Positions 39,801-52,169 are shown, counted from the stretch's first letter. The stretch is DNA of 64,000 nt from Prostheceraeus crozeri (GCA_907163375.1 CAJQUW010016958.1:1-64000), one strand, 5' to 3'. The notes: generated from the letters alone by a model not told the origin. Numbers and translations are program-made.

Positions 39801-40731
39801 ACGGTCACAGAAAATTGCTTATGTTTGCTTCTTTCAAAATGATTGAATCCCGACCGATGGCAACTAAAAATCAAATTCAAAGTAGGGAGAATTTAACAAT
39901 GCGGAAACTTCAAGTCAATTTCCAAAAATTGCAGTTCTGCTCTTCTCGGGAAATTGTAAGCTACAGGTAAAAGAGTGGCAAATCCCATAGAAAGAAGTTT
40001 ATCATCCTTAAAAAATGTTTTCTGCGCTTAAATGCTTGCATACCATCAAGAACGTACCAAATATATCCACGACGAAGCATCTGGAGGACTGCGATTCGAT
40101 CTATCTTTGCGATCTATATCCATTTGAAATGTTTCACTACTGGTGATTCCTACATATCAGTAGTGTGTTTATGTAGAGAGATATGACAAGAGTTGTTATC
40201 TTAAATTTATAATATTTTGATTTTTTTCGATATTATACGATAAAATGATGCTGAGGAAACACCAATGCCTCTATATTGCTTACAGGTGTTGCAAAAATTT
40301 AATTACATGCTTCTCGAAAACCATTCAAATATTATCTCGAAAATGATGGTTGAGAAGTGAAAAAGAAAAACACAAGCACTTTGTTCATGTTGGTGAATCG
40401 TTTTTTCGTCAACATGGCTTTACCTCGTGTTCTAAGATAACAGATTTAGATAAACACATTTTCAGTTTATGCATGTCTATGAAATGATAAATGAATTGTT
40501 AGCAAACACAAAATTAGAATGCATTACACAGTAAGCTGAAACAATCCTTCAAAACATGTGAATCATGGAACCCTTGGATCATTTTTTTAAATATCGTAAG
40601 TTAAGAGCCCAAGTATTAGTAAAATGTTTTTCTTTGTTGTAAGCCTTAGAATATTTCAAACAGCTCTTTGGTTATAGAGACCACTTCCTTCCTTTCATTC
40701 AAACTCTATAATTTCCATCATCTGTATACAG
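39801..40731. other. Non-coding stretch
   Basis: No gene recognised on either strand. Confidence 0.4.
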
Positions 40732-41514
40732 CAGGGGTGCGCAAACCTTTCACATTTTCGGCCGCCATTTCGACGGACGAAAGAATCATCACGGCCGCAC
40801 TTAGTATGTGTGCAAACAACTAGGTCAATAGCCAATCCTTTTTATATTCCACCACTCAAATTAGCTCTCCCTGATGAATGACGCACTGAAAATCGCATAA
40901 AGGCCTCCTTCGTAAAGAATGAGTTAGCAAGTTAAACCACGCACGACCGACGGTCATTTTTGACCTGAAAAGATTTCAAGCTTAAGGTGTTAATAGCACT
41001 TGAAAAGTTGAATGTTTTTGTAAGGGCAACCGAAGGAGCAAAGACTTTGCTAAGCTGCTGTGATAATTCTTAAAGGAATCAAGAGCTATGCAAAATTCAT
41101 TCATTCATTCATCACAAGGTTGGTGATCTGGCAGGCATCCTTACTCAGGCCATGCATGGACTTGAAGCTTCCGAGCGCGAACAATTCGAGCAAACTTATT
41201 GTCCCTTTTGTTTCTTTTAGCCTATGACTCTAAGGAAGCCATGAATGGAACTTTCCTATAAGATTTTAATCATGAGTTATCCAACTGCTAGAACGACTTA
41301 TCGCGCCAGCGGGCGCGCATTTTTCCAAGCAGCATGGACATGAAGGTAATCGACAGTTACATAATGACAGTATGCTGCTATAGTGACGACTGTTTTTCGA
41401 TTGCCTTGAACCCGAAATATTTTCAATATACATGTACAATATTCTTTTTTATTAAGCCTACTTTTTGTCACGGCCGCACAATGCCTCTATACAGTCGCAT
41501 GTTGCTCACCCCAG
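40732..41514. mobile_element. Non-autonomous hAT element
   Basis: 783 bp. The left end CAGGGGTGCGCAAAC and the right end GTTGCTCACCCCAG are imperfect inverted repeats, followed inward by CGGCCG-containing arms on both sides. Flanks GTATACAG (40724-40731) and GTATAGAG (41515-41522) are an 8-bp duplication with one difference. No transposase frame. Confidence 0.78.
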
Positions 41515-41522
41515 GTATAGAG

Positions 41523-42081
41523 ACATCATTTTGTTTATCTTTCTACTCATGAATCAGAAAAATTCCTGAAAGTAATCCTTTCTTCTGATGAAGCAGGTCG
41601 AGCTATATTAAGGGTTCATAGCAACAAAAACACATTGGAATACTTGGGTTCTACCTTCGCATACAACATAACTCAATTTACGCCGTGTTTACACTTTTAA
41701 CCCCATTTACACAAATTTCGAGATTTCAGCAGCCGTAGATGTACTAATCGGTACGTCCGTTTTTTGACATAGCATGCATGCGACAACTGCAGTACGACTG
41801 AACTAACTAGTGTGAGACTTGCTTGCATGAGACAATAACAAAGGAGTGCTCATTTCATTATTTTTACCATGGAACCTTACATGTGAGCATGATATCATTA
41901 ACCTCGGCACCGCAAGCTTGTCATCATGTCCGGATGTGTTACACTAGCACTAAGCTACCGGAGGAAACTAATATATGGCATCCACAAGTGTACCAAAATA
42001 CTCGGAGATAAACAATCCTAGCCCTCAAATCGACTCACGGAGGGCGGTCTTCTTAACACTAGAGCAGAAGCATAGGTAGGT
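41523..42081. other. Non-coding stretch downstream of the histone gene
   Basis: No gene. On the minus strand GTTAAGAAGACCGCC near 42,040-42,054 may be a purine-rich histone downstream element, though it is farther from the stem-loop than usual. Confidence 0.4.
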
Positions 42082-42097
42082 GGCCCTTAAGAGGACC
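42082..42097 (-). terminator. Histone 3' stem-loop of the H2A gene
   Basis: The minus strand reads GGTCCTCTTAAGGGCCACC, 31 bases after the stop codon. Six-base stem with one T-G pair, loop CTTA, and the usual ACC after the stem. It matches the replication-dependent histone consensus. Confidence 0.9.
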
Positions 42098-42127
42098 GTT
42101 TAAGCGTTCACGTGCATTACGGCTATT

Positions 42128-42529
42128 TTAATATTCTTGAGATTGAGAGCTCTTCGACTTGGACTTCTTGGGGAGAAGTACGGCCTGGATGTTGGGAAGG
42201 ACACCTCCCTGAGCGATGGTGACTCCGCTCAGTAGTCTGTTCAATTCCTCGTCATTGCGGACAGCAAGCTGAAGGTGACGTGGGATGATACGAGATCGGT
42301 GGTTGTCACGAGCAGCGTTACCTGCCAACTCGAGGACCTCAGCTGCAAGATATTCCATGACAGCAGCTAGGTAGACTGGTGCACCGGCACCAATACGCTC
42401 TCCGTAGTTTCCCTTCTTCAAGAAACGGTGCACACGACCGACCGGGAATTGCAGACCGGCCCGTGAAGAACGGGTTTTCTGCTTGCCAGAGCTCTTGCCT
42501 GCACTTTTACCTTTGCCGCGTCCAGTCAT
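42128..42529 (-). CDS. Histone H2A, H2A.X-type C-terminus
   Basis: 133 residues from [18 protein letters not shown]. An ATG at 42553 adds eight residues (MPPIIDIK), but the H2A start is at 42529. The fold is complete: [61 protein letters not shown] and [20 protein letters not shown]. Acidic-patch residues are present, including NDEE. The tail [12 protein letters not shown] ends in the SQEY motif phosphorylated in H2A.X at DNA breaks. It is intronless with a histone stem-loop 31 bases past the stop, so it is expressed at least partly as a replication-dependent histone. A few changes from common H2A (HR for KK/KT before RIIPRH, GER for AER) are conservative. No partner histone gene lies in the window. 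Confidence 0.95.
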   Translation of the reverse strand: MTGRGKGKSAGKSSGKQKTRSSRAGLQFPVGRVHRFLKKGNYGERIGAGAPVYLAAVMEYLAAEVLELAGNAARDNHRSRIIPRHLQLAVRNDEELNRLLSGVTIAQGGVLPNIQAVLLPKKSKSKSSQSQEY

Positions 42530-42610
42530 TTTGATGTCGATAATAGGTGGCACAGTTTGCTTTTGTATGATGACGATTTGCTATCTCGGAAGACATAATT
42601 CCGTCGAAAA

Positions 42611-42618
42611 TGACGTCA
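42611..42618. promoter_or_regulatory. CRE/ATF-type site upstream of H2A
   Basis: Perfect palindrome TGACGTCA 82 bases upstream of the H2A start codon. A second copy lies at 42808-42815. Such sites are common in histone promoters; no canonical TATA box is seen. Confidence 0.5.
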
Positions 42619-42943
42619 TTAGCTAGTTGATTTTCATTTAATATACAAAATTTATGATAATTAAATGAAATTATTAATTGGTCATGCTAGTTCCTGCCGT
42701 AAAAATGCGTAACATTATTATTTTCATTCATTTCATGCAACTTTCTACAGCGTTACCGATGCTAGTTTGTAAGAGTGGAACATTATAACTTCGAAGCGTC
42801 ATTATGATGACGTCATGCCTCATTATGTTGTTCATTACTATTGCCTTTGTGCTGCAATCGCAGTTTAACGTGTATGCGGCAATGTTTGGAATCTATGTTC
42901 GAAGTAATATTGACAGTAAAAATGACTATACCTTTTCAACATT

Positions 42944-43082
42944 AAATTGAGAATAGTCCAGATTGAATTGAGAACAGCCGAAATTGAAATGGGAGTAGTC
43001 CAGATTGAAATGAGAATAGTCTATATCAAAATGGGAATTGTCAATATCAAAATGAGAATAGTCAAAATTAAAATGAGAATTT
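42944..43082 (+). repeat. Degenerate 20-21-bp tandem repeat
   Basis: About seven copies of a word like AAATGAGAATAGTCNANAT, varying between copies. The last copy runs into the left end of the Tc1/mariner-type element. Confidence 0.75.
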
Positions 43083-43260
43083 TTTTAATGATTTGTTCCC
43101 TACTTTTGACAGTTTACCCTTACTAAAATCATACACAAAACAATCCAAGACGTCAGAGGTGGATATCTGGATGTTGATGATAATGACTGTAGTTCATAGT
43201 TTTTATCACAAGTACGTTTATGAAACTCACTATCTTAATTTCAAAGCATGATATACATGT

Positions 43261-43263
<3 letters not shown>

Positions 43264-43331
<68 letters not shown>
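43264..43331. repeat. TA microsatellite
   Basis: About 34 TA units inside the left inverted repeat; the Ile-Tyr frames across it are not genes. Confidence 0.97.
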
Positions 43332-43333
<2 letters not shown>

Positions 43334-43750
43334 TGTACTATCGACACAAGGTGTTTATGCGTTTACCTCACTTATTTTTTACTTCATTCTTTTAAGTAAC
43401 ACGATTTTGTCGTTTGGAGAATTACCTGTATTTAAAGACGTAAAAATAATAAGCATTAAATAAACGTAATTTAATGACGGCGAATCAACTGATAGACATA
43501 GTATGTACTGTATAATCTAATTATAATAAGCAGTTTACCCTATATTTCATAAATCTCACCCATTTGAACAACAAATAAAAAAATTATGTTTCCAGAGATT
43601 GTTTTCGTTTGTAATCATACACACGTAAATTACATAATTGAATGATTTACAACTGAACGTCCTCCAATTTCAACACACTAGGGAGTAGGTTCTGGATGGA
43701 CACCACGAAATTCGCACATTAGCTCGGTGTTATTTCTGGTATTGAGTTGA

Positions 43751-44584
43751 CTAGTGCACTCTCAAGCTGTCGTAATCTCGCTTCAGTTTGACTAACGCCC
43801 GCATGATCGTTGGAAAGTATACTCTGCATATAAGTCTGCTCTTCCCAGCGACTTTCAAACATGACCACCCTCGCTCGATTGGATTTAGCATCGGGCTATA
43901 TGGTGCTAGCCGCAAAATGATATGCATCCGAAACTCTTCCTTCAGAATAACATCATCAATACCGGTATGGCATGGGCATTGTCCAAGACCAACAAACACA
44001 ACAATAGAGTTGTAGATTTCATTGGCACTTCTCAAACATTCACGGACCCATTATGTGGCATCTTCTTTTTTGAAGGATCCTCGTCGAACCTCATGGTTTA
44101 TCAAACCGATACTGCTGATGCACGTTGGCTCCTCGACTTCCAGCAGCCACTGTTGTACATCGAGTTCCTCGAAGTGACCGACCCCCCTTCCTTGTGATAT
44201 GGAGTTTGTTTCATCCATATATAGGACACGCAAATTCATCGATTGATAATGTAAAATATCGGTTGCAAATTGTTTCTGTATTTCTTTGTTAACTTGCATA
44301 TTGGCCCTCTCTAGTTCAAAACGTATAGCTTTTAGCGTATGTAGAGCCGTATCTAAAAACTGTTGAATGCATTCATTTGAAACTACGATACTGTATGTTG
44401 AATTCAATTGATTCTTCAAATCATTCAGACGTACTTCTGGATTATCCTCAATTCTCGTGATCAGAAACTGACGATGATCATCGTTCAGTTTGCGAGGACG
44501 GTTTCCTCCTCGTTGATCAGACTTTTCGCCTTCGCGAATCCATCGATATCCAGTCGACGTTTTCACATGTAAACTTGTAGCCAA
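43751..44584 (-). pseudogene. Tc1/mariner-superfamily (IS630-type) transposase, broken
   Basis: The N-terminal segment has TSTGYRWIREGEKSDQRGGNRPRKL (HTH linker), then NLRVLYMDETN with the first catalytic Asp near 44.23 kb. The C-terminal segment has IVVFVGLGQCPCHTG near 43.99 kb, where relatives read DNA(P/S)CH. The second Asp is therefore lost. It is followed by LAPYSPMLNPIERGWSCLK, with the third acidic residue Glu. The frame changes near 44.04 kb. Inactive both by frame and by loss of the second Asp. Confidence 0.8.
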
Positions 44585-45284
44585 TTGTCTTCATTCACCA
44601 CCGCTATTGTAAGAGGCCTAAATCTGAGACTTTTTCTCCAATGCATCCACCATCTTCATGTACTGGGACTCTGACATTGTGCTTAGGTTCTCTCCGCGAA
44701 GTAGCTGGTTCCGTGATTCTGTTCGAATTGGATACCATTTCATTCGTATATATGCCGAGTTCCGGATATCTATGCTTAAAATGCATAGACAGAATTCTCA
44801 CGAAAAGAATTATCATATCACCAATCCTTTTTGTATAATCTTGAAAGAAAATGCCTGGGGAACGCCAGTCACTGTGCTGTCATTGCAGTGTAAGGAAAGG
44901 TTAATTGATCAAAAACAAGAAGGATTGTTCTTTCATGAATCTGATGAACGCTTTAAATACCCTCAATTGCAAGTAGACTTAATTTTCATTTAGATCATTT
45001 AGTAGAGAAACCTATCGTTGAAAAACCGAAGCATTTATACGTAAGGTAAACGCATAAACACCTTGCGCCGATTTACTATATATATGTAGTACATGTAAAT
45101 CATACTTTGAAATTAAGATAGTGAGTTTCACAAACATACTTATGATAAAATCTATGAACTGCAGTCATCATCAACATCCAGATACCCTCCCCTAGCGTCT
45201 TGGCCTGTCTTGTGTATGATTTTAGTAATGATAAACTGTCAAAAGTAGGAAAAAATCATTAATGAAATTCTCATTTTAATTTTT

Positions 45285-46023
45285 AACAGCTGTATGAAAT
45301 GTAAAATTAAACAGTTGTCATTCACAGAATTAGCTTAGCTTGCGATAAAATGGCATATGCATGTAAAAGATTTTCCAATCGCGGAATTCCGAGCTTGGGG
45401 TTTTGGAATCTCAATGTGCTAGTGCATTGCATTGAGGAAATAGCTGTGATTTTGATTATCTTGCCATTTTACCTGTAGCTTCAGCTGGTATGCTTATATT
45501 TTGTTAATCTCGATTCCGGGTCAGAGCTTGTAATTCCGAATCCCGGGATCGAAAAAAGTCGGGATTTTGTAGGCAGGCTCTAATCCCGGGTCTTCAGATT
45601 AGAAAATTGCAAAAATTTGGAATTCGCAACTGTTCCCTATTCCCTGCTACTGTCAATTTTGCCGTCATCAATTTGTGCAAAAGCGGAATAAACTTAAAGT
45701 CGACTTGTCAATTGCGATATTGTAAGTGATTGAGCCAACTTTTGGCGATTCCGACTTGCTGCTGTTCCCACATCCTTGTAATATATAGGTTACGATATTG
45801 AATTAGCAATTCAAAGATCCGAAAGTTTTCGAAAATCTATTCGGTTTCCATCGGCGAAGTAGTAAAACATCTATAAATTACTACCAAAATGGCAACTAAA
45901 TTAAGAAATTAATCCTGGAATTAATCCCACGAAATCCCGGGATTGCAGTCCATACCAAAGCAAGCACTGTTAACACTTTGGTCCATACCGGTATCATATA
46001 CTATTATATATATATGTAATAAT

Positions 46024-46076
<53 letters not shown>

Positions 46077-47284
46077 CAGTATATATATATATATAAAGAT
46101 GTCCTCAGACTTGAACAATTTAAGCACAACAACTCCTTGGCAGCCGTAGACGCTGAGTTTCACCCTACAAGGACTCGTCAGTACGGCTCGAAATGGCCCA
46201 AACTAGCTTAAAATATCTAGAATGGCTGAACCAAAGTGTTTACTTACTTTGGGCTGAACAAGCTGAAGAACTGCACAGTTGTCAAAGTCCTTCATTCTTT
46301 TATAGTCCTTTATTCTATTATAAATGACTGCTGGAATGATTTTCATCATCCTATGGGAATGAGGGATCGGATAGCTGCGGTTTCCGAATTATCTCAAAGT
46401 ATAAGTTATGCAAATACTACTAACTTGGGGAGAGAGACTTCTAATTGATATACTCAATCTTTTTAAATGTGAGGGAATCCATCGATTACCCCACACTCGC
46501 AGACAAAATCCAAATTAAGTATAAATTAATAAATTTTGTAAATAAATAATTCATAAAATTGGATTAAGCCATAATGTTTCTAAAATTGTGCTTATCCCAA
46601 TAATATTATTCCAATGGAAAATCCAATTTCCATGATTTTTTTCGTTCAGAGAAAGAAAATTGCATTATAATTGTTTTTTCGCTGCGGAATTTACTGTTTT
46701 ATGCAGATAAAATGACCATTATAATTTTGCAAGAATTTTACTCGTGTCATTAACCTACACATAAATTCAGTCAATCCGCAAATAAGGAAGGCTTTGGTAT
46801 CAATAAAAACTGTCCTTAAATAAGGGTTGTTCTTAGTTATTCAATCAATTCAATATTTACCCTAGCTAATACCTATAGTCTCCTTTTGTTCATTGAAATA
46901 TATGAATGGGTCTTGCTTTTTTATGATAACCATCGCCTTAATGAGAATAATGCCTGCATCCCACAGTAGTCTATTATTTCATATCAAAGAACTTATCGCA
47001 CATTTTCGCTTGATGTACATTGTTGAAACATGCACCGTATATGATTTTGCGAACTAGACCAATTAATTTAATTCATAAATATAGAAAAACTTCCAGCTGA
47101 AATATTATTTCATCTACGGTATGACGCACTGCTCGCCTTTGGAGTGGACTCCTGCATAGACATGCTGATCTCAAAAAAGGCAATAAAGGTGAATACTTCG
47201 CACTATTGCTTAAATAACTATTAAATATAATAGATAGCCTCTCTGAAACGCAAATTGGCATGTATTGGAGTCAGAGGCTATGAT
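45285..47284. other. Non-coding stretch with CCCGGGATT clusters and a microsatellite
   Basis: No gene. Words of the type AATCCCGGGATT cluster at 45.53-45.60 kb and in opposite order at 45.91-45.95 kb, which may be the arms of a small decayed hAT element. An AT microsatellite lies at 46,029-46,094. Confidence 0.45.
46029..46094. repeat. AT microsatellite
   Basis: AT/TA dinucleotide run with one interruption; non-coding. Confidence 0.95.
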
Positions 47285-48077
47285 GGAAATTTCCACAGAG
47301 AAGTCGTCTTTTTCACAGCTTTTTTTATAGATGCTTATGGATGCTTGACTGCTTGTGCTTTAGATGTGCTTTTTCTCACATGTGGATGGCGCACGTACAG
47401 CTGACATAGAATACGTGTACAAATTACTTGAAAAATATTACATTTCGCTGACATATTTCTCTCTTATATATTATACAATACATGTTATTTAATCATCATG
47501 AGTTTGCTGTTGACGGAGTCAAATAAAAGGAATGGTTGTGTAATGAAAGTGTTTGACTTTTCTTTTCAACATGGAGCATCATAAAGCTTGAGTTTCAATG
47601 AATTGGGTGGGTATTGGGGGGATGGAATGTAGGATGTTGTTTAATTCTGCCGCATTCCTTTCTGCCTTGAACATTAGAACCTCTTCTTTTTTGCTTTTCG
47701 TTTTTGATGACATTGATATTTTGTTCAATTGGAATTGCAGAATTAAAGTTTCATTACATGACCATTCTTCCTTGTATTTCTATACGACAGCAACAACCTC
47801 TAGAGAATTGTCATCATATAGTGTCGACTTATCAGTTTGAATATCTCACAGCATGGGAATTGCGGACTTTTAGGTTGCAAAACATGTGAAGTAATATGCT
47901 AACGAAGTATGAAGATATACGAGTATGTGATTTGCACAACATGCTCTAAATTTTCTGCCAGCTGTATTGTGCGCCATCTACATGTGCGAATAAAGGAATG
48001 ATAGACAATAAATCAAGCAACCATAAACATCTATAAATATGCTTGTCAGACAGCGTGTTCTCTGTGGAAATGGAAAG
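47285..48077. mobile_element. Inverted-repeat element of about 0.8 kb
   Basis: Left arm 47285-47410 and right arm 47958-48077 are inverted copies. Shared words include GGAAATTTCCACAGAGAA, TTATAGATGCTTATGG, CACATGTGGATGGCGCAC and ACAGCTG. The middle 550 bases have no recognised gene. The superfamily is not clear and no target duplication was found. Confidence 0.7.
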
Positions 48078-48398
48078 TAATGAAATGTAAAAAGTAATGA
48101 AACCTTTCCATTACTTCTGTTTTCTACTCTCAATTTCCGTTTTAAAGGCTATCTCTACAGGTTTCCCGGCAAAAGTCAATAGATCTAGGATCTTCACTTC
48201 AATCATATTCATCAGTCAGCTGTAACAATCGCAAAAAAGTTCAAAATGTGAGCCAGTACTGCAACACTCAGGTCTATGTTGCCCTTAAGCAGACACATTG
48301 TCCGTGTGATATTTTTAGCGATTAGTGGAATCCCAGCCATCTCACTTTTCAAGTCGTCAACGCTTTTGATCTGTGAATTGTGACAGAGCTTTAGAGAT
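48078..48398. other. Flank of the LINE insertion
   Basis: A minus-strand frame (TLKLCHNSQIKSVDDLKSEMAG to FFAIVTAD) is possibly protein-like, but I do not recognise it. It may belong to the same disrupted locus as the frame at 49.9-50.2 kb on the other side of the LINE. Confidence 0.25.
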
Positions 48399-49870
48399 GT
48401 TGAAATTTGTTTATTTGTATCAATGACAAACAGCACAAAGTGCCAATAACATGTCACATACATCAGTTACAAAAATACACACACGAAAATTATTCAAGAA
48501 ATCAAAAGTAAAAGTAAGGAGAGATAAAATACAAAAGGTAACCAACATTATCGGCTACTTTAAAAACTAGAAGAGCGGATGGCTTTTGATATGCAACTTT
48601 TGCTGAGACCAATGTCAAAATAGTCGATGCGATTTTCATCATTCGTGGCACTCATCACTCGTGGAAAATATGTATTCTTTCTAACAACCAACCGATACGG
48701 CTTCATGGAACACAACACTTTAGCACCCGTATGCCTCGTGCGTTTAGTTGGAACATGTAACGAAAACGAAGAAACAAGATGACACGAATTGATTTTGCCG
48801 TGCAAAATTTTGTGGAACATAACAGAGTCAGTTATCTTACGTCTTTGTTGCAATGTTGTCAAATTGAACTTGTCACAGAGTTCCACATAACGATCGGTAT
48901 CATACACTGTATGATTTTGAAAGGACAAAAATTTTACAAAACGTTTCTGAACTTTTTCTAATTTCTGTATGTGACATTTTGCGTTAGGTGACCAAACTGG
49001 CGAACAATAATCCAGATGGGATCGAATATAAGCATTATATAAAACTTTGAGTGCATTTACATTACGACAGTGTTTCATTGTTCTTCTAACAAAACCTAAC
49101 ATGCGGAAAGCTTTCTTGACAATTATAGAGATGTGAAGTGAAAAAGACAATTTACTGGTAAACATGACCCCTAGATCCTTCACTTGTGAGACATGGTTTA
49201 AAGACGAAGAGTTCAAGGTATAGTCAAACGTAAGTTGTACAACACGTTTAAGGGAAAACTTCATCACAAAACATTTATCAACGTTCAGACACAACTTCCA
49301 TTTTGAACACCAGTCACAAAAATTGGACAAATCACGCTGCAGGTCTATGCATTCTTTCAAACTAGATATTCTTTTAAAAATTTTGATGTCATCTGCAAAC
49401 AATAGACAATTTGAAGTTTCGAGGCAAGATGGTATATCATTGACGTACATAAGAAACATCAAGGGCCCAAGAATAGACCCCTGTGGTACCCCTGAATAAA
49501 CAGGTGCCCAGTCCGACGCAAAACCATGCAAAATAACACGCTGGTAGCGATCGGTAAGGTAACTCTGAAACCACATCAAATCATTGTTACAGATACCAAA
49601 ATGATTTCCCAACTTAAGTAATAAATAAGCATGGGAGATAGTATCAAAAGCCTTAGAAAAGTCAGTGTAGATACTATGCACTTCAACTCTATCATCAAAA
49701 GATGATGAAATAAATTCACAGTAACGTAATAAATTCGTTGTAGTAGATTTGGCCTTACAAAAACCATGTTGATCATCAGAGATAAAGCTCTTAACGTGAG
49801 TACTAAGAGCGCGGTTAACAATGCGCTCGATGATGGCATTCACATTGAGATCGAAACTTTTTTGAAGCTT
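48399..49870 (-). mobile_element. 5'-truncated Jockey/CR1-type LINE
   Basis: A minus-strand non-LTR retrotransposon covering the middle and end of the reverse transcriptase, a 3' untranslated region of about 140 bases and a 3' end with ACAAATAAACAAATTT. No endonuclease domain, so it is a 5'-truncated copy. Confidence 0.82.
48560..49860 (-). CDS. LINE reverse transcriptase, 5'-truncated
   Basis: An open frame of about 430 codons. Motifs in order: IIERIVNRAL, DQHGFCKAKSTTTNLL, VHSIYTDFSKAFDTISH (motif A), YSGVPQGSILGPLMFLMYVNDI (motif B) and CLLFADDIKIF (motif C, FADD). C-terminal parts follow: LNVDKCFVMKFS, KDLGVMFTSKLSFSLH, YIRSHLDYCSPVWSP and LQQRRKITDSVMFHKIL. The frame is undamaged over its length, so the insertion is fairly recent. 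The 24 or so codons upstream in the same frame belong to the flank. Confidence 0.88.
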
Positions 49871-50526
49871 GGATAAGCACCTATCACAGTATGCATATTC
49901 AGCAGCATGTTTTGCTGTCACGTCCCCAGCTGTCCTTTCATCACACACTCAGCATCGCGGAACATGTTTGTCATTTTCTGTCTTTTGCTCATTGGAATGT
50001 TTGTTGTCCTGGTAATGAGTGTAGCTTCAAAATGTAAATTTCTTTTCTGCAGATGCAAGACACAGAGGAACAACACTTGATCAATTTTGATTTTGATGAA
50101 GCTCCACAACAACAATAGATATTATTGTCATCAAGGCTATAGTGCAAAGCAGCAGTTTGAAACAGAGAATCAAACTTTCTTGCTTGCCCTTCCTTTGTTT
50201 TCCTGCGATTTCTAAATTCATTTTTCATGTTCGTAACAATGTCATCATATTTGAAAACATTTTGCAGAAAGTAAGGCAGAATGACAGTGCATTTCGAGAA
50301 GACCTTCTTTCGAGTTTTTTCCTAAAAATTGTGGTAATTCCGCTAGGGTTTTCAAAATTCCGACTTTTTTTGATGCCAGTATTGATCCCGTGATTTTTTG
50401 CGATCCCAGGATTAGCAAGTTTGATGCATTTACTGATAGTGCCTAGGCTGGTGTAGGCTGAACAATACTAGGCGTTGTTTTAAATTCTTAGACGAGCACT
50501 TTGAACGATAAACTGTAGCCTACAGC
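49871..50526. other. Unrecognised stretch next to the LINE
   Basis: A minus-strand frame at 49,989-50,228 (KTKEGQARKFDSLFQTAALHYS) might be an eroded exon. At 50.33-50.42 kb there are GATCCCGTGATTTTTTGCG words related to the CCCGGGATT clusters. Confidence 0.25.
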
Positions 50527-52161
50527 CAGAGCTGGAAAAATTCCACTGAAATTTTTTTATTCCAATTCTAATTCCAGTCAAAACAGTCCAATCCAATTCC
50601 AATTCCAATTCCTTAATAAGATTCAATTCCGATAATTGCAAGTCGCGTATAGTGTCTTATGTTAATGTATCTGACGTTTGTTTGTTTCAATCTAACCCAT
50701 GTGCCCTTATCCTATCCTCGTTGTTCCTATGTGCCGTTCCCTGCGTCGTTCCTATGTGCGTTTTCATGTTAATAGCTCATATTTCATGTGTGCATGTATA
50801 TATGTAACCGGTCAGCCCACGCCATTTTCGTTTCGTAAACGAGATCTTCAACATCTCGCGAAAAAAAGAAAAGAAAGTTAACGGTCAGCAAAGAATCAAA
50901 CGCTGAGAGAGAGAGAGAGATGAGATGCGAATAAATCTATTAATCAATTGATAGAAGAAAGAAATTCAGTGTGAGAATAACGTGATTGTTGATGAAGGAA
51001 AAAACGACGATAAAAATGATATCATGAAATTTGATTAACGGTCTATGTTAAAAAAGGAGATTAAAAATTCCGTGATAAGAACGAAATGTGGTCGGGTCGA
51101 AAGCTAACGAGCAGAGATTAAAGGAAACTCTTTCAATTTTCAAAAGAAAGTTGTTTTATCGTCAAGTCTCAAAAATTTGTATAGATTAGAAACGATGAGA
51201 AATTGACACAACAACAACTACCAACAACAACACATACGACATCTTCAGTAGCTGTTAGAAGAACTCCGGGCTCTCGCGGTGTAACTTAACTACAGAAGTA
51301 ACAACAAGAACTGCCTGCTAGCAAACAACAACACAGCAGCGTATACGGCAACACATCAGCGAGCGCGATTGAAGATTGACGGTATAAGTGACAATGATAT
51401 TTAATTATCACATTATTTTGGTGTAAGTGAGTCCGATCGAATTGAAGTGAATTCAACATTAAGAAGTGAACTGTAAGTGTAAAGTTGTTCTTTTATCGTT
51501 GCGTATCGTGTCTATATAACTATAGTCCTTGAAATTAATATTGTTAATTGTTGTGATTGGAAGTTGAGTGATAGTTCATGTAATTGAATAATTAATTATT
51601 AGAATAATCTGTTGACACTGTCTATATTATGATTTGAACTGACAGGGTAGCTGCCCTTTAATGCAGCGTTAATTTTCCTCTTTCCAAACCAATTGTTTTT
51701 CGTGTGTACAACAATTAAGTTAATCTCCAATTTTTGTGCTTATCTTATCAAGAACTAAATTCAACAATTGCTTTATTTTGATTAATTATCTTACTTGATA
51801 AATAACTAAATAACAGATTGAACAAAGATGATTGTCATTTCATTGTCTTCTTAATCGCTGAAATAACATTGTCCGGGGCTGTAGGCCCATCTAAGTCACA
51901 ATTAACACCCTTTATTCAACAATAGAATAAAGCTACCTCTGTCGATCTGTCTCTCTCTTATCTCTGCATGCAGTTAACACAACGGCCGAGTACTGTGATT
52001 TCAATTTTTGTACAAATAGATTTATCACAGGTCTTTCGAAAAAGTGGAATTGAGGTTTATCAAGGTCAATTCCAATTCCAATTCCAGTAGATTTAAATAT
52101 CGTCGATTCCAATTAAAATTCCGACGAAAAAGGGATTCCAATTCCGACTTTTCCAACTCTG
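50527..52161. mobile_element. Non-autonomous hAT element with CCAATT-rich arms
   Basis: 1,635 bp. Ends CAGAGCTGGAAAA and TTTTCCAACTCTG, with a perfect 8-bp target duplication CCTACAGC at 50519-50526 and 52162-52169. Each arm carries several CCAATTCCAATT words in opposite orientation. The middle includes an ACAACAACA-rich stretch but no transposase. It may derive from a hAT family related to the element at 22.2 kb, whose end also reads AGAGCTGGA. Confidence 0.88.
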
Positions 52162-52169
52162 CCTACAGC

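Larger units (their letters stand above)
43064..45284 (-). mobile_element. Tc1/mariner-superfamily element with long inverted repeats
   Basis: Left arm 43064-43375 and right arm about 45045-45284 are inverted copies (words TACTTTTGACAGTTTA, ATCTGGATGTTGATGATG, AACTCACTATCTTAATTTCAAAG, GGTGTTTATGCGTTTACC), with 80-85% identity by eye. The left arm has grown a 68-base TA microsatellite that is short in the right arm. A minus-strand transposase lies between them. Confidence 0.8.

Noticed and set aside
43248-43463. Ile-Tyr repeat frames at the TA microsatellites (also near 46.0 kb)
   Set aside because: They are translations of a dinucleotide repeat.
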